Numbered from the stretch's first letter, positions 33,097 to 42,247 are shown. The stretch: 64,000 nt of DNA from Pseudomonadota bacterium (GCA_023402015.1 JAEXCU010000018.1:6047-70046), one strand, 5' to 3'. A program made the numbers and translations. The notes: a model not told the origin generated them from the sequence alone.

Positions 33097-33130
33097 GAAA
33101 AATCGGTACGGTATTACTGTACCGTACCGA
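33097..33130 (-). terminator. terminator of argS
   Basis: Perfect 11-base stem TCGGTACGGTA / TACCGTACCGA followed by five T on the minus strand, immediately before the rplM -35 box. Confidence 0.88.
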
Positions 33131-33154
33131 AGTGAGGGTTTCAGTTTGCGGTCT

Positions 33155-34864
33155 TTACATTTCACTGGGGATTTTCAGACCCATTAAATCAATTGTTTTT
33201 GCCAACGTGTCGCGCGCCATTTTTGCAATGTGCAATCTGGCACCACGTGTTTTTGCGTCCACATCATCACGCAGTATTGGGCAATTGTGATAAAAAGTAT
33301 TGGTTAATTGACACAAATCATATGCATAATTTGCAATCATGTCCGTTGCCCGATTATCAAACGCCGCGTACAACGTGCGTTCAAAATCCAATATTTGAAT
33401 CAACAGATTGCGTTCATCTGCGCACATATTGTGATACTCGGCATCATCTATTGCACCGGCCCGTTTTAAAACACTGTTCAGGCGTACGGCGGTGTACAGA
33501 ATGTACGGACCTGTGCGTCCTTCAAAACTGGTGATTTGGTTCGGGTCAAACATATAATCCGATCGCACATCGTGCAACAGGTCATTAAACTTAATCGCCG
33601 CCAGTGCAATCGCGGATATTGTATCAGAATCTAAATTCTTTCCAGATTCCCCAACACGTGTCGCAACCGCAGAATTTACGATGTCAATTATATCGTCCAG
33701 TCCCGCTGCGTTTCCATCGCGGGTTTTGAACGGACGGCCATCCATGCCATTGATTGTGCCGTATCCGATGTGTTCAAAATTTTCATATGGGAATATGCCC
33801 GACATATCTGCGGCGCGGAACAATTGTTCAAAATGCAGGCTTTGGCGCAAATCCGTAAAATAGATAATTTTATCTGGATTGTCTTTTTGTTTGCGGCAAT
33901 AAACGGCGGCCAAATCGGTTGAATCATATGTATCTGCGCCGCGCGAATCCAGCCACATGTACGGCGGCATCGGTGCGTTGTCAGATTCTTTTTTGACAAC
34001 GATTATTTGTGCCCCGTCGCTTTCTTGAATCAAATTTTTTGCGCGCAGAATTTTTTCAACATCGTCCAAATACTGTGCCGCATTGCGTTCCCCCAGGTCA
34101 TAGTCAAACGGCAGTATGTTCAGACGATTTACAGTGTCGTTCATCATGTTTAACGAAATTGCCAAGAATTTTTCATATAACGCAAAATATCCCGCATGTC
34201 CGTTTTGGAATTTGGCCTTGATTTCTTGGGCGTGGGCCTGGAATTCCGGATTTTCCTTGGCATACTGGCTGGCGGTGGGATAATATGTGTTTAATTCCGC
34301 CGGATTAATTTCAAAATCCACGGTCGTCGCGGGGTTAAAGTCATTCTGAAAATATGGCAATTCGGGATGCAACCGTTCAATCCATGCAATAATCAGCGCC
34401 ATTGGTTTGCCCCAATCGCCCATGTGATTCCACGAATATGTTTTATGCCCCAAGAATTTGGCAATGCGGTTAAATGTGTCGCCCACAATTGATGTACGCA
34501 GATGACCGATATGCAGTGATTTGGCAACGTTGTATGCGCCATAGTCCAAATCAATCACCATCGGGTTTTCGCACGGGGTGATATTGGTCGCGTTTTGCGC
34601 AGAATCCCAAATAAATTCATCTTTTAATTTAATATTGATAAATCCCGGCCCCGCAATTGATGCATCTGCGACGAAATCCAGTTCCGTCAGTTTTGGTAAA
34701 ATTTCTGTTGCCAATTCACGTGGGTTTTTGCCTGCGGATTTGGCCATAACCATTGCGGCGTTGGTGGAAAAATCCCCAAATTCACGGTTGCGTGGCACTT
34801 CTAACTTGGCGGCAAAGCCCAATTTATCGTTAATCGCATCAGATACGTATTTAAACAAATTCAT
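33155..34864 (-). CDS. argS: arginyl-tRNA synthetase
   Basis: ArgRS charges tRNA-Arg in a tRNA-dependent reaction. The 569-residue product has the N-terminal additional domain. The class I signature AKSLHIGHLRTSI and the Arg-site loop RGADTYDSTDLAA follow, then the anticodon-binding helical domain ending in the conserved LMGLKIPSEM. As usual for many ArgRS, no canonical KMSKS is evident. The length is normal. It is last in a minus-strand unit after the histidine kinase gene (18 bases). Confidence 0.97.
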   Translation of the reverse strand: MNLFKYVSDAINDKLGFAAKLEVPRNREFGDFSTNAAMVMAKSAGKNPRELATEILPKLTELDFVADASIAGPGFINIKLKDEFIWDSAQNATNITPCENPMVIDLDYGAYNVAKSLHIGHLRTSIVGDTFNRIAKFLGHKTYSWNHMGDWGKPMALIIAWIERLHPELPYFQNDFNPATTVDFEINPAELNTYYPTASQYAKENPEFQAHAQEIKAKFQNGHAGYFALYEKFLAISLNMMNDTVNRLNILPFDYDLGERNAAQYLDDVEKILRAKNLIQESDGAQIIVVKKESDNAPMPPYMWLDSRGADTYDSTDLAAVYCRKQKDNPDKIIYFTDLRQSLHFEQLFRAADMSGIFPYENFEHIGYGTINGMDGRPFKTRDGNAAGLDDIIDIVNSAVATRVGESGKNLDSDTISAIALAAIKFNDLLHDVRSDYMFDPNQITSFEGRTGPYILYTAVRLNSVLKRAGAIDDAEYHNMCADERNLLIQILDFERTLYAAFDNRATDMIANYAYDLCQLTNTFYHNCPILRDDVDAKTRGARLHIAKMARDTLAKTIDLMGLKIPSEM

Positions 34865-34882
34865 TTTTTAATTCCCACATAA

Positions 34883-36163
34883 TTAAATTGGTAATACAAC
34901 GCGTACACGCAGGCCGCCCAGTTCACTGTTTTCCAAAAACATTTGGCCGCCATGATTTTCAATCGCCGTTTGTGCAATTGACAGACCCAACCCTGTTCCA
35001 CCGGTGTTTGCCGCGCGTGATTCATCCAAACGGACAAACGGACGCAGTGCATCGCGTTTGCGATCATCTGGGATGCCGGGACCATCGTCTTCAATAATTA
35101 TCTCAACCTGGTCCGCAGTGTCGCGTTCCGTGATTTTGATTGTTTTTTTCGCATAACGGGCGGCATTTTCAATAATATTACCAAACGCGCGTGCCAATGC
35201 CATTGGTCGGGCATAGAACTGTGCCGGTTCATCTGGAAAATCGGTGATAATCTGTTTGTCCGGTGCTGCATCGCGTGAAATGCGAATTAACATTGCCGGT
35301 AATTCGGTCGCCTGTTCTATTTCAGGCATTTCGCCACGGGCAAACGATAAATATCCATTTACCATTTCTGTCATACGGTCAATGTCGTGTATTAATTCAT
35401 CTGGGGTTGCGCCGCCTGTTTCCACGGCCAAACGCATGCGTGTCAAAGGCGCCTTTAAATCATGGCTGACCGCGTTCAGCATGTCTGTGCGCGTGCGATT
35501 ATAACGATCCAACCGTTCTTTCATTGTAATCATCGCAGTGGCCGCTTCGCGTATTTCTTTGGACCCGGTTGGTTGAAATCCCGGTGCATCCAGACCACGG
35601 CCGAAACGGCCGGCGGCCCGTGCAATGCGACGTATGCTGCGCGTGTGCATTATAATAAATGGCGCAATTAAAACAGATACGATTAATATTGACCCCAACA
35701 ACCATATCAAGAATACTTCGGTACTGGTGGAATAAATACGATACAAAGATGTTCCAAATGTGGCAATTTGACCGTCGCTGGTTGGGACGTCAATAAAGAC
35801 CAACCGTTTGCCTTTGTCAATATAAATCGCGGCCGGGCGACGCAAACGATTGGATAATTCGGTGGCCAACATACCTGCCTCGCGCGAGTCGTTGTCGTTA
35901 TGTTTTGGGCGATTTAATTTAGAATGAACGGATACATTAATGCCGATGTCGCGTGCCATTGATTTGACCGCATTGTCTTCGCCGGTGTCCATAAAGTTTA
36001 CCATTGTGGCGATTTCGCCGGCCAAACTGCGTGCCAAAGTGCCATGAACACGTGTCCAGTGGTTGCCAAAGAATGCATTCGCCACGATTACCTGGGCGAT
36101 AATCAAAGGAATCAGAACCATTAATATTGTACGCCATAAGAAACTGCGCGGAATTAATCTCAT
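34883..36163 (-). CDS. sensor histidine kinase (EnvZ-type)
   Basis: This 426-residue kinase has a first membrane segment at about 7-30, a periplasmic domain to about 155 and a second membrane segment. HAMP follows (ARAAGRFGRGLDAPG), then the phospho-acceptor box VSHDLKAPLTRMRLAVE. The ATPase boxes are NIIENAARYAKK, EDDGPGIPDD and GTGLGLSIAQTAIENHGG. It would phosphorylate the regulator encoded just upstream in response to an unknown envelope signal. I chose the ATG at 36163, one base after the regulator's stop; a TTG at 36187 would overlap it. All catalytic residues appear intact. Confidence 0.93.
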   Translation of the reverse strand: MRLIPRSFLWRTILMVLIPLIIAQVIVANAFFGNHWTRVHGTLARSLAGEIATMVNFMDTGEDNAVKSMARDIGINVSVHSKLNRPKHNDNDSREAGMLATELSNRLRRPAAIYIDKGKRLVFIDVPTSDGQIATFGTSLYRIYSTSTEVFLIWLLGSILIVSVLIAPFIIMHTRSIRRIARAAGRFGRGLDAPGFQPTGSKEIREAATAMITMKERLDRYNRTRTDMLNAVSHDLKAPLTRMRLAVETGGATPDELIHDIDRMTEMVNGYLSFARGEMPEIEQATELPAMLIRISRDAAPDKQIITDFPDEPAQFYARPMALARAFGNIIENAARYAKKTIKITERDTADQVEIIIEDDGPGIPDDRKRDALRPFVRLDESRAANTGGTGLGLSIAQTAIENHGGQMFLENSELGGLRVRVVLPI

Positions 36164-36164
36164 A

Positions 36165-36824
36165 CTATTCACCGTTTTTGTTATCAATCGGGGTTTGTTT
36201 AGATACCAATTTATATCCCCGGCCCCGAATTGTAATAATATCTGTGTTTGATAATACTATATTTAATTTGTTGCGCAAGCGTTTTGCAACCATGGGTGAT
36301 GCAGGCGAAATATTTCCAACCGGTGTTATCAGGTTTTGCAATAATTTCTTTTCTTCGCCCGATAATGCCAAAACATGCGGTGTGTCGGATGAATCTTGGA
36401 TAAAAAATTCATCGTCCACAAACATCAACCCGTCTGGCAGTCGTCCAGTATCTGATTCAGAATGTTTTTTTATAATATTGTTTAACCGCAATACCAATTC
36501 ACGCAATTGGAATGGTTTGGCCAGATAATCGTCCGCCCCGCCCGCCAGGCCGTCAATGGCATTTTCCGGACCCGTCATCGCGGTCAGCATTATAACCGGT
36601 GTTTGATTCCCGCCTGCGCGCAGATTTTTCATAAATGTTAAACCATCCATTCCCGTCATCATACGGTCCAGGACGATTGCATCAACACGTAATCGGGCCA
36701 GTATTTCACCGCCCTGTTCGGCAGAATCAGCATTCAGAACATTAAAATTATTGGATTGCAAACCGCGCGTCAATGTCCGGCGCAGCATATCATCATCGTC
36801 AATAATCAAAACGGTCTTGTTCAT
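36165..36824 (-). CDS. OmpR-type response regulator with short winged helix
   Basis: This 219-residue regulator has a full receiver domain: acidic pocket Asp9-12, phosphorylation site Asp53 (IVLDRMM), Thr81 (MLTAM) and Lys103 (LAKPF). The C-terminal DNA-binding domain ends in DIITIRGRGYKLVSK, as in OmpR/PhoB. The stretch between the LSGEEKKLLQNL helix and the RLRNKL recognition helix is shorter than usual, so part of the winged helix is reduced. It is co-transcribed with the downstream kinase. The regulon cannot be read from sequence. Confidence 0.9.
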   Translation of the reverse strand: MNKTVLIIDDDDMLRRTLTRGLQSNNFNVLNADSAEQGGEILARLRVDAIVLDRMMTGMDGLTFMKNLRAGGNQTPVIMLTAMTGPENAIDGLAGGADDYLAKPFQLRELVLRLNNIIKKHSESDTGRLPDGLMFVDDEFFIQDSSDTPHVLALSGEEKKLLQNLITPVGNISPASPMVAKRLRNKLNIVLSNTDIITIRGRGYKLVSKQTPIDNKNGE

Positions 36825-36840
36825 TTAACCACATAGGCAT

Positions 36841-37770
36841 TTATTTTTTTAATGGTTCAACCGCGTATTCACCCGGCTGGATTGTGCGCATTCTGTTATT
36901 TGGGCCAACCATGTCTTCTTCTATGTCAATGGTTGCGCGGAACTGCATGCCACCCGTGGTGAATTCTGTTTTGAACAATGCATATCCGGTTCCGCCGCCG
37001 GTGGTTGGACCCTGCATCCCCAATGAATAATATCCACCCAAAATTCCATAATCCAGGTCAATGTAATCAATGCTGACCAACAATGAAACATTGCTGAGCC
37101 CATCACTGGTCATGTTGCATGTAAATTCACGATTGGACAAAGTGGCCTGGGAATTAATCGGAACCATGATATCCATTACGGTTGGTTCGCAATTACGTGC
37201 GATACCGTTAACCAAGAATTCATATGTCATTCCAACGGTTGCCTTGGACAGGCCGGTGGAAACATTTACCTGGGAGATTGTGGCTTTGGGTATTTTAACC
37301 AGCGCATTTGCAATACCACTGCGCACCGGGAAAGAAATTCCAGATTGCAGACAATCACGCGAAAACGGGTCGGCTTCGCATATATACAGGCGTGAATGCG
37401 CGTTCATCATAAACATGTTTGCTAAACTGTTGAACAAGAACGTTCTGGTGATTTTATCATTCAGGCGGGTGCAACCGAAATTACGGCAAACAATCATCGG
37501 GCGGTCGGCAAAAATAACACCGGGATGCAGTTGTGTTTCCAATTCGCGGGCCTGGATAATATTTTCATCGTAATCCAAACTGTCGGCGCGTTCCATAAAT
37601 TCAGTTTCCGGAATAAAGTTTGGATCGTCCGGGTATGCGTAATAAGACTGAACCGGCGTTTCAGTATATACCGTTTGAAAGTTATCATACACGATATCTG
37701 TTGTGGTTGCCGCATGCGCCATTGGCGCGCATAAAACCACAAAAATTGCCGTTAAAAGTAATCTAGCCAT
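36841..37770 (-). CDS. secreted protein upstream of the two-component system
   Basis: This 309-residue protein has a clean signal peptide (1-20, ending AHA). The mature part is mostly beta-strand, with six widely spaced cysteines (IVCRNFGC, ICEADPFSRDC, NCEPTV, FTCNMT). The C-terminal third resembles an immunoglobulin- or beta-sandwich-like region, but no family is recognised. It lies 16 bases before the response regulator on the same strand. It may thus be a periplasmic partner or target of the two-component system (inference from position). Confidence 0.75.
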   Translation of the reverse strand: MARLLLTAIFVVLCAPMAHAATTTDIVYDNFQTVYTETPVQSYYAYPDDPNFIPETEFMERADSLDYDENIIQARELETQLHPGVIFADRPMIVCRNFGCTRLNDKITRTFLFNSLANMFMMNAHSRLYICEADPFSRDCLQSGISFPVRSGIANALVKIPKATISQVNVSTGLSKATVGMTYEFLVNGIARNCEPTVMDIMVPINSQATLSNREFTCNMTSDGLSNVSLLVSIDYIDLDYGILGGYYSLGMQGPTTGGGTGYALFKTEFTTGGMQFRATIDIEEDMVGPNNRMRTIQPGEYAVEPLKK

Positions 37771-37904
37771 ATTAATGCCCTTCTTCTTATTGATAAATCT
37801 TAAAACATTTACAAGGTTTGTGTCAAAGCAAAAAATATTTTTATTGAAAATCCATTGTTGTTTGTTCTAAGTTAACAATAATATGAATTAAGAAAGGTGG
37901 AAAA

Positions 37905-38564
37905 ATGGTTGATATTATTATAACAGGTGAATCTGGAAAACTGCACGCCGTTTATCACAAGGCCGCAACGCCCGCCGCGCCATTGGCGGTAATATTGTCC
38001 GGAAATCCACGACAAAAGTATCATATGAATGACCGTGTGTCGTATGCGATGTTTCGCGCGTTTATGGACGTTGGTTTTTCTGTGCTGCGGTTTAATTATC
38101 GCGGTGTCAATGATTCCGAGGGCGCCATTGGAACAACCGCGGACAACATGTTAGACATCGCGACCGTGATTGATTGGATTCAAAATCATAATGAAGACAG
38201 TGATAAAATATGGTTGGCGGGCCATCAATTGGGTGCATGGTACGTTTTACAGGCCATGATGCGCCGGCCCGAGGTTTCAGGATTCGCATTGGTGTCGCCG
38301 GACCCGTCTGTATCTGATTTCGCATTTTTATCCCCACGCCCGAACCGCGGATTGTTATTACAGGGCGCAATGGAATCCGATGATGCCAAGGCATTTGCAA
38401 CCCATTTGACCCAGGTGTTAAAAAAACAGGCACAAATTGATTTGGAAACAATCCGTGTTAAAAATGCTGATTGCAATTACAGCACCCCGCCCGACCTGCG
38501 TCAGATGTATAATGATTTAAAGGCCTATGTTGGTCGCGAAAACGCCGAAGACAAGTTGTTATAA
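37905..38564 (+). CDS. alpha/beta-hydrolase-fold protein lacking the catalytic triad
   Basis: This 219-residue protein matches the COG2945 type of small alpha/beta hydrolases in order of motifs: HMNDRVSYAMFRAFMDVG, LRFNYRGVNDSEG, then the elbow and SGFALVSPDPSVSDFAFLSP. The nucleophile elbow, normally GFSFGA, reads GHQLGA, so Ser is replaced by Gln. The later acid (usually HGDKD) reads QGAMESDD, and the usual GANHFF histidine position reads NADCNYS. This looks like a conserved-fold pseudoenzyme. It sits directly upstream of ruvB (stop to start 1 base), suggesting co-translation. Confidence 0.75.
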   Translation: MVDIIITGESGKLHAVYHKAATPAAPLAVILSGNPRQKYHMNDRVSYAMFRAFMDVGFSVLRFNYRGVNDSEGAIGTTADNMLDIATVIDWIQNHNEDSDKIWLAGHQLGAWYVLQAMMRRPEVSGFALVSPDPSVSDFAFLSPRPNRGLLLQGAMESDDAKAFATHLTQVLKKQAQIDLETIRVKNADCNYSTPPDLRQMYNDLKAYVGRENAEDKLL

Positions 38565-38565
38565 G

Positions 38566-39555
38566 ATGCAAACAAATGACAGATTTTTAGATCCGAATAT
38601 TCCAGATGACATGGCGGCGTCCATTCGCCCGCGTGTCTTGGGCGATTTTATTGGTCATGACGCGTTAAAGCAAAACCTGTCCGTGTTTATTTCCGGCGCC
38701 AAAAGCCGGGCCGAGGCGATGGATCATGTCCTGTTATATGGGCCGCCGGGGTTGGGTAAAACGACATTGGCACATATTGTTGCAAACGAACTGGGAACGA
38801 ATTTCCGCGCAACGGCGGCGCCAATGTTGACCAAGCAAGGCGACCTGGCCGCGATTTTAACCGCACTGGAACCAATGGATGTGTTGTTTATTGATGAAAT
38901 TCATCGTCTGCCCACCGCCATAGAAGAAGTTCTGTATTCCGCCATGGAAGACTTTAAATTGGACATTATGCTGGGCGAAGGCCCCAGTGCGAAAAGTGTT
39001 CGCATTGACCTGCCCCCGTTTACATTGGTGGGTGCAACGACGCGTACGGGTTTGTTGTCAAATCCATTGCGCGACAGATTTGGTATTGATTTGCGTTTAA
39101 CATTTTATTCGCCCGCGGATTTGGCAAAAATTATAATACGCAGTGCGAATATTTTGGGCATGAACATTGATATGGATGCGGCATTGATTTTGGCGCACAG
39201 TGCCCGCGGCACACCACGTATTGCCAATCGTTTGTTAAAACGTGCACGCGATTTTGCCGGTGCAGTTGGTACGAAAAATATAACGCCGGACACAATTAAA
39301 ACAACTTTGTTTCAATTGCATATTGACGGATGTGGTTTAGACGAAATTGACCGTGAATATATGACCACGATTGTGCGGCATTACGCGGGTGGACCGGTTG
39401 GAATTGAAAACCTGGCCGCTGCATTGTCCGAACCAGTGGACACGATTGAAGATGTTATTGAACCATACCTGATGCAGTTGGGATTTGTCCAACGTACACC
39501 CCGCGGCCGCGTTATTACCGACGCCGGATATCAACATTTGGGGTTGGAAAAATGA
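38566..39555 (+). CDS. ruvB: Holliday junction branch-migration ATPase RuvB
   Basis: RuvB forms hexameric rings that drive branch migration with RuvA. The 329-residue product starts at the ATG at 38566, one base after the previous stop. It has Walker A GPPGLGKTTLAH, Walker B DVLFIDEIHRLP, sensor LVGATTRTGLLSNPLRDRFG, and the C-terminal winged helix (GGPVGIENLAAALSEP, then QRTPRGRV). The usual partners ruvA and ruvC are not adjacent. It overlaps the following HD gene by four bases (ATGA). Confidence 0.97.
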   Translation: MQTNDRFLDPNIPDDMAASIRPRVLGDFIGHDALKQNLSVFISGAKSRAEAMDHVLLYGPPGLGKTTLAHIVANELGTNFRATAAPMLTKQGDLAAILTALEPMDVLFIDEIHRLPTAIEEVLYSAMEDFKLDIMLGEGPSAKSVRIDLPPFTLVGATTRTGLLSNPLRDRFGIDLRLTFYSPADLAKIIIRSANILGMNIDMDAALILAHSARGTPRIANRLLKRARDFAGAVGTKNITPDTIKTTLFQLHIDGCGLDEIDREYMTTIVRHYAGGPVGIENLAAALSEPVDTIEDVIEPYLMQLGFVQRTPRGRVITDAGYQHLGLEK

Positions 39556-40166
39556 CGGACTTGCTGACCTTTTTTCAGACGGCGGAAAAACTGCATTCGG
39601 AACTTCGCACAACACAATTGTCCAACGGGGAAAAAGAATCCGTTTCTTCGCATACGTGGATGATGAGTTTGATGGCGATTGTGTTCGCGCCACTGTTGCG
39701 TGTATCGGTAAATATGGAACGCGTTTTAAAACTGTGTACGGTGCATGATTTGGCGGAATCAATTGTGCACGATATTCCCCTGCACGAACAGGTAAAAAAC
39801 AGCGATATTTGTAAAACAAAATGCGAATGTGAATTGGCTGCAACCAAAAAAATCAGTGGCTGGGCAGAAAATGCAGAATTGTTGGCGCTGTGGAATGAAT
39901 ATGAGGCGCGCCAAACCCCAGAGTCCAGGTTTGTTAAGCAACTGGACTTGCTGGATGTTGATTTACAGATGATGTGCAGTCGTACGTTGGATTATGTTGG
40001 TGAATATGATGACGGGATATATTGGAAAATGTATTTTTCAGAAAAACGCGCCATGCCGTTTGCGGACGAACCTGTGTTGATGAAATTCTTTTTGGCAATT
40101 CGTGCCAAAATTGAATCCAGAATGCGCACGGAATTAAAAATTAATCCTGATATTTACAAGAATTGA
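39552..40166 (+). CDS. HD-domain phosphohydrolase (YfbR/HDDC2-like)
   Basis: This 204-residue protein has the HD metal-binding residues: His34 in SSHTWMMSLM, HD in CTVHDLAESIVHDIP, and Asp in VKQLDLLDVDLQMM. The order and spacing match the YfbR/HDDC2 group of 5'-deoxynucleotidases. That suggests nucleotide-pool cleaning in the cytoplasm (family knowledge; the exact substrate is open). It overlaps ruvB upstream, and its stop lies 2 bases before the YbgC ATG, so it links the ruvB and tol genes in one unit. Confidence 0.83.
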   Translation: MTDLLTFFQTAEKLHSELRTTQLSNGEKESVSSHTWMMSLMAIVFAPLLRVSVNMERVLKLCTVHDLAESIVHDIPLHEQVKNSDICKTKCECELAATKKISGWAENAELLALWNEYEARQTPESRFVKQLDLLDVDLQMMCSRTLDYVGEYDDGIYWKMYFSEKRAMPFADEPVLMKFFLAIRAKIESRMRTELKINPDIYKN

Positions 40167-40168
40167 AA

Positions 40169-40546
40169 ATGAAAACGTATAAATTTCCTTTTGCGATTGC
40201 ATATGCCGATACGGATGCGGGTGGTATCGTTTATCACGGCCGATATATTGAAATTGCAGAACGCGCGCGTATGGATATGTTGCGCGGCATAGAATTCCCG
40301 AACGGCGACGTCGGTTTTGTTATACGGGAATTAAAAATAAAATATCTGCGGCCATTGCGCCTGGGCGACATGTTTTTCGTGGAAACACAAATAACAAAAC
40401 TGGGGGCTGCATCATTATCAGTGGAACAAAAATTCGTGAAAGACGGTGAAATTTATGCTATACTGACAGGAACCGCGGCCTATATCAATTCTGATATGCG
40501 GCCCGTCAGAATCCCGGCCGGTGTTGCCACGCGTTTGACGGAATAA
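40169..40546 (+). CDS. ybgC: YbgC-type acyl-CoA/acyl-ACP thioesterase
   Basis: This is a 125-residue hot-dog-fold thioesterase. The catalytic Asp lies in IAYADTDAGGIVYHGRYIEIAERAR, the 4-hydroxybenzoyl-CoA thioesterase signature. It is the usual first gene of tol-pal operons in proteobacteria, as here. I use the ATG at 40169; a TTG two codons earlier overlaps the previous gene. Confidence 0.92.
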   Translation: MKTYKFPFAIAYADTDAGGIVYHGRYIEIAERARMDMLRGIEFPNGDVGFVIRELKIKYLRPLRLGDMFFVETQITKLGAASLSVEQKFVKDGEIYAILTGTAAYINSDMRPVRIPAGVATRLTE

Positions 40547-40569
40547 AAATTTAAAAGGGGAATAAAATT

Positions 40570-41061
40570 ATGACAAATAACTTTTCGCTGTTGAATTTAT
40601 TTACAGGCGACATCATGACATTGTTTATATCATTGGTACTGGTACTGGGCAGTGTTATTTCTTGGGCAATTATAATTGAAAAAATACGCCTGTGGCGTCA
40701 TCAGAAAAAGAATCCTGCAAAAATCAAACCAAACGATAATATGTCGGTAATTGTGGACAGATTAATCCGCCCGTTTGATAAAAATTTGTGGTTCCTGTCA
40801 ATGGTGTCGTATGTTGCGCCCTTTATCGGATTGTTTGGAACAATTTGGGGTGTTATGGATTCGTTTGCATCAATCGGGGTTAATCAATCCGTGTCAATTG
40901 GCGTTATTGCGCCGGGATTGGCAACGGCATTGGGAACAACCGCATTGGGGTTAATTGCCGCAGTGCCGGCCGCCATTGCATATCAATATTTTTCCAGAAA
41001 GTCCGATGATTTGTATGACAAACTGGATGAATCCCGCAAAGAAATGAAAATAAAAAAATAA
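40570..41061 (+). CDS. tolQ: TolQ, short form
   Basis: TolQ is the proton-channel subunit of the Tol motor that constricts the outer membrane during division. The 163-residue product keeps three membrane helices and the channel signatures APFIGLFGTIWGVMDSF and IAPGLATALGTTALGLIAAVPAA. The cytoplasmic loop between helices 1 and 2 is only about 45 residues, so the protein is about 60 residues shorter than usual. AAGGGGA precedes the ATG. It lies within ybgC-tolQ-tolR-tolA. Confidence 0.92.
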   Translation: MTNNFSLLNLFTGDIMTLFISLVLVLGSVISWAIIIEKIRLWRHQKKNPAKIKPNDNMSVIVDRLIRPFDKNLWFLSMVSYVAPFIGLFGTIWGVMDSFASIGVNQSVSIGVIAPGLATALGTTALGLIAAVPAAIAYQYFSRKSDDLYDKLDESRKEMKIKK

Positions 41062-41074
41062 TGGGGTAATTCAT

Positions 41075-41476
41075 ATGTCGCGCAACAGACGCAGAAACAC
41101 AGATGCAAATATTTCACTGACACCGATGATTGACGTTATGACGGTGTTGTTGGCGGTGTTTATGGTTACAACACCAATGATGACAACCGGCATAGATTTG
41201 GACCTGCCGCGTGCGGGACATTCAGCCCTGACGGGTAATGACCATGCAATTCAAATCAGTGTGGATTCCGTCGGTCGTTATTACATTGGTGATGTGAAAA
41301 TGTCGCGCGACGATGTTGTGAAACGCGCAATTGCCATGCGTGGTGAAAATCCGCAATTGACGATAATGATAAATGGTGATGCCGCGGCGGATTATGGCGC
41401 GGTTATGTCTGTTATGGGTAAATTAAAAGATGCCGGATTCCAACGCGTGGGCCTGCGCACAAAATTGGACCAATAG
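41075..41476 (+). CDS. tolR: TolR
   Basis: This 133-residue ExbD/TolR protein has a basic N-terminus and a single membrane helix with the essential Asp (LTPMIDVMTVLLAVFMV). A periplasmic domain with NGDAAADYGAVMSVMGKLKDAG follows. It forms the motor with TolQ and passes energy to TolA. It lies 14 bases after tolQ. Confidence 0.95.
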   Translation: MSRNRRRNTDANISLTPMIDVMTVLLAVFMVTTPMMTTGIDLDLPRAGHSALTGNDHAIQISVDSVGRYYIGDVKMSRDDVVKRAIAMRGENPQLTIMINGDAAADYGAVMSVMGKLKDAGFQRVGLRTKLDQ

Positions 41477-41488
41477 TTTAGTAAAGAT

Positions 41489-42247
41489 ATGAAGGTTGCC
41501 AATCAATTTTCATCTGAAAATATGTTGATGTCCATCGGTGGGCATTTGGTTTTGGTGGCGATAATGATAACATCATTTGTCATTGTTGTTGACCGTGCCA
41601 AACTGGTTGCGCCTGACAGAATTGAAATTATGGAAATTGATTTAAATAATGTGCGTGTCAGTGGTGATGAAACAATTTTACATAATGTAAATGCGGATGC
41701 GGCGCCAACAGAACCGACAAAACCAGAACCCGCGGCCCCACAACCGAAACCCGAACCAACGCCGGAACCGGATGCACCAATCGTCGCCCCCAGTTTGGTG
41801 GACAACACACCCGAAAAACCTGATGACACCCCGGCCCCAAAACCAGATGAAAAACCGGCGGAAAAGCCAGATGCACCAAAAAAGAAAAGAACCGTTGTTC
41901 GTGTCAACCGCGAGGTTGTATCAATGGACCGCACGCTGACTGTATCGGTGGTGGATGCGCTGCGCGTTGCAATGACGCGTTGTTGGAATATTGATACCAC
42001 ACGGTCTGATATCGGCGACATTCGTGCGGTTGCGCACCTGACTATGCGACGGAACGGAACGGTTCGTGATGTATGGTTTGAATCTGCGGCGCGGGAACAG
42101 ACCGACCCGGCATTTGCGTATGTTTTGGAAACAATTCGCAGTGCGATAAATGTGTGCCAACCGTTTAAAATGCTGCCACCAAATGAATTCGCCAAATGGG
42201 AAAAGATTCAATTGACCTTTTATCCAACCCAGGGTAAGGTTATGTAA
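41489..42247 (+). CDS. tolA: TolA-like protein
   Basis: This is a 252-residue protein with an N-terminal membrane anchor (about 15-35). A Pro/Glu/Lys-rich linker follows at about 72-135 (PEPAAPQPKPEPTPEP, DEKPAEKPDAPKKK). The C-terminal globular TolA/TonB-C domain has two cysteines (TRCWNID, INVCQPF) about 50 residues apart, as in TolA domain III. It would span the periplasm between TolQR and the outer membrane. The usual tolB and pal do not follow. Confidence 0.88.
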   Translation: MKVANQFSSENMLMSIGGHLVLVAIMITSFVIVVDRAKLVAPDRIEIMEIDLNNVRVSGDETILHNVNADAAPTEPTKPEPAAPQPKPEPTPEPDAPIVAPSLVDNTPEKPDDTPAPKPDEKPAEKPDAPKKKRTVVRVNREVVSMDRTLTVSVVDALRVAMTRCWNIDTTRSDIGDIRAVAHLTMRRNGTVRDVWFESAAREQTDPAFAYVLETIRSAINVCQPFKMLPPNEFAKWEKIQLTFYPTQGKVM

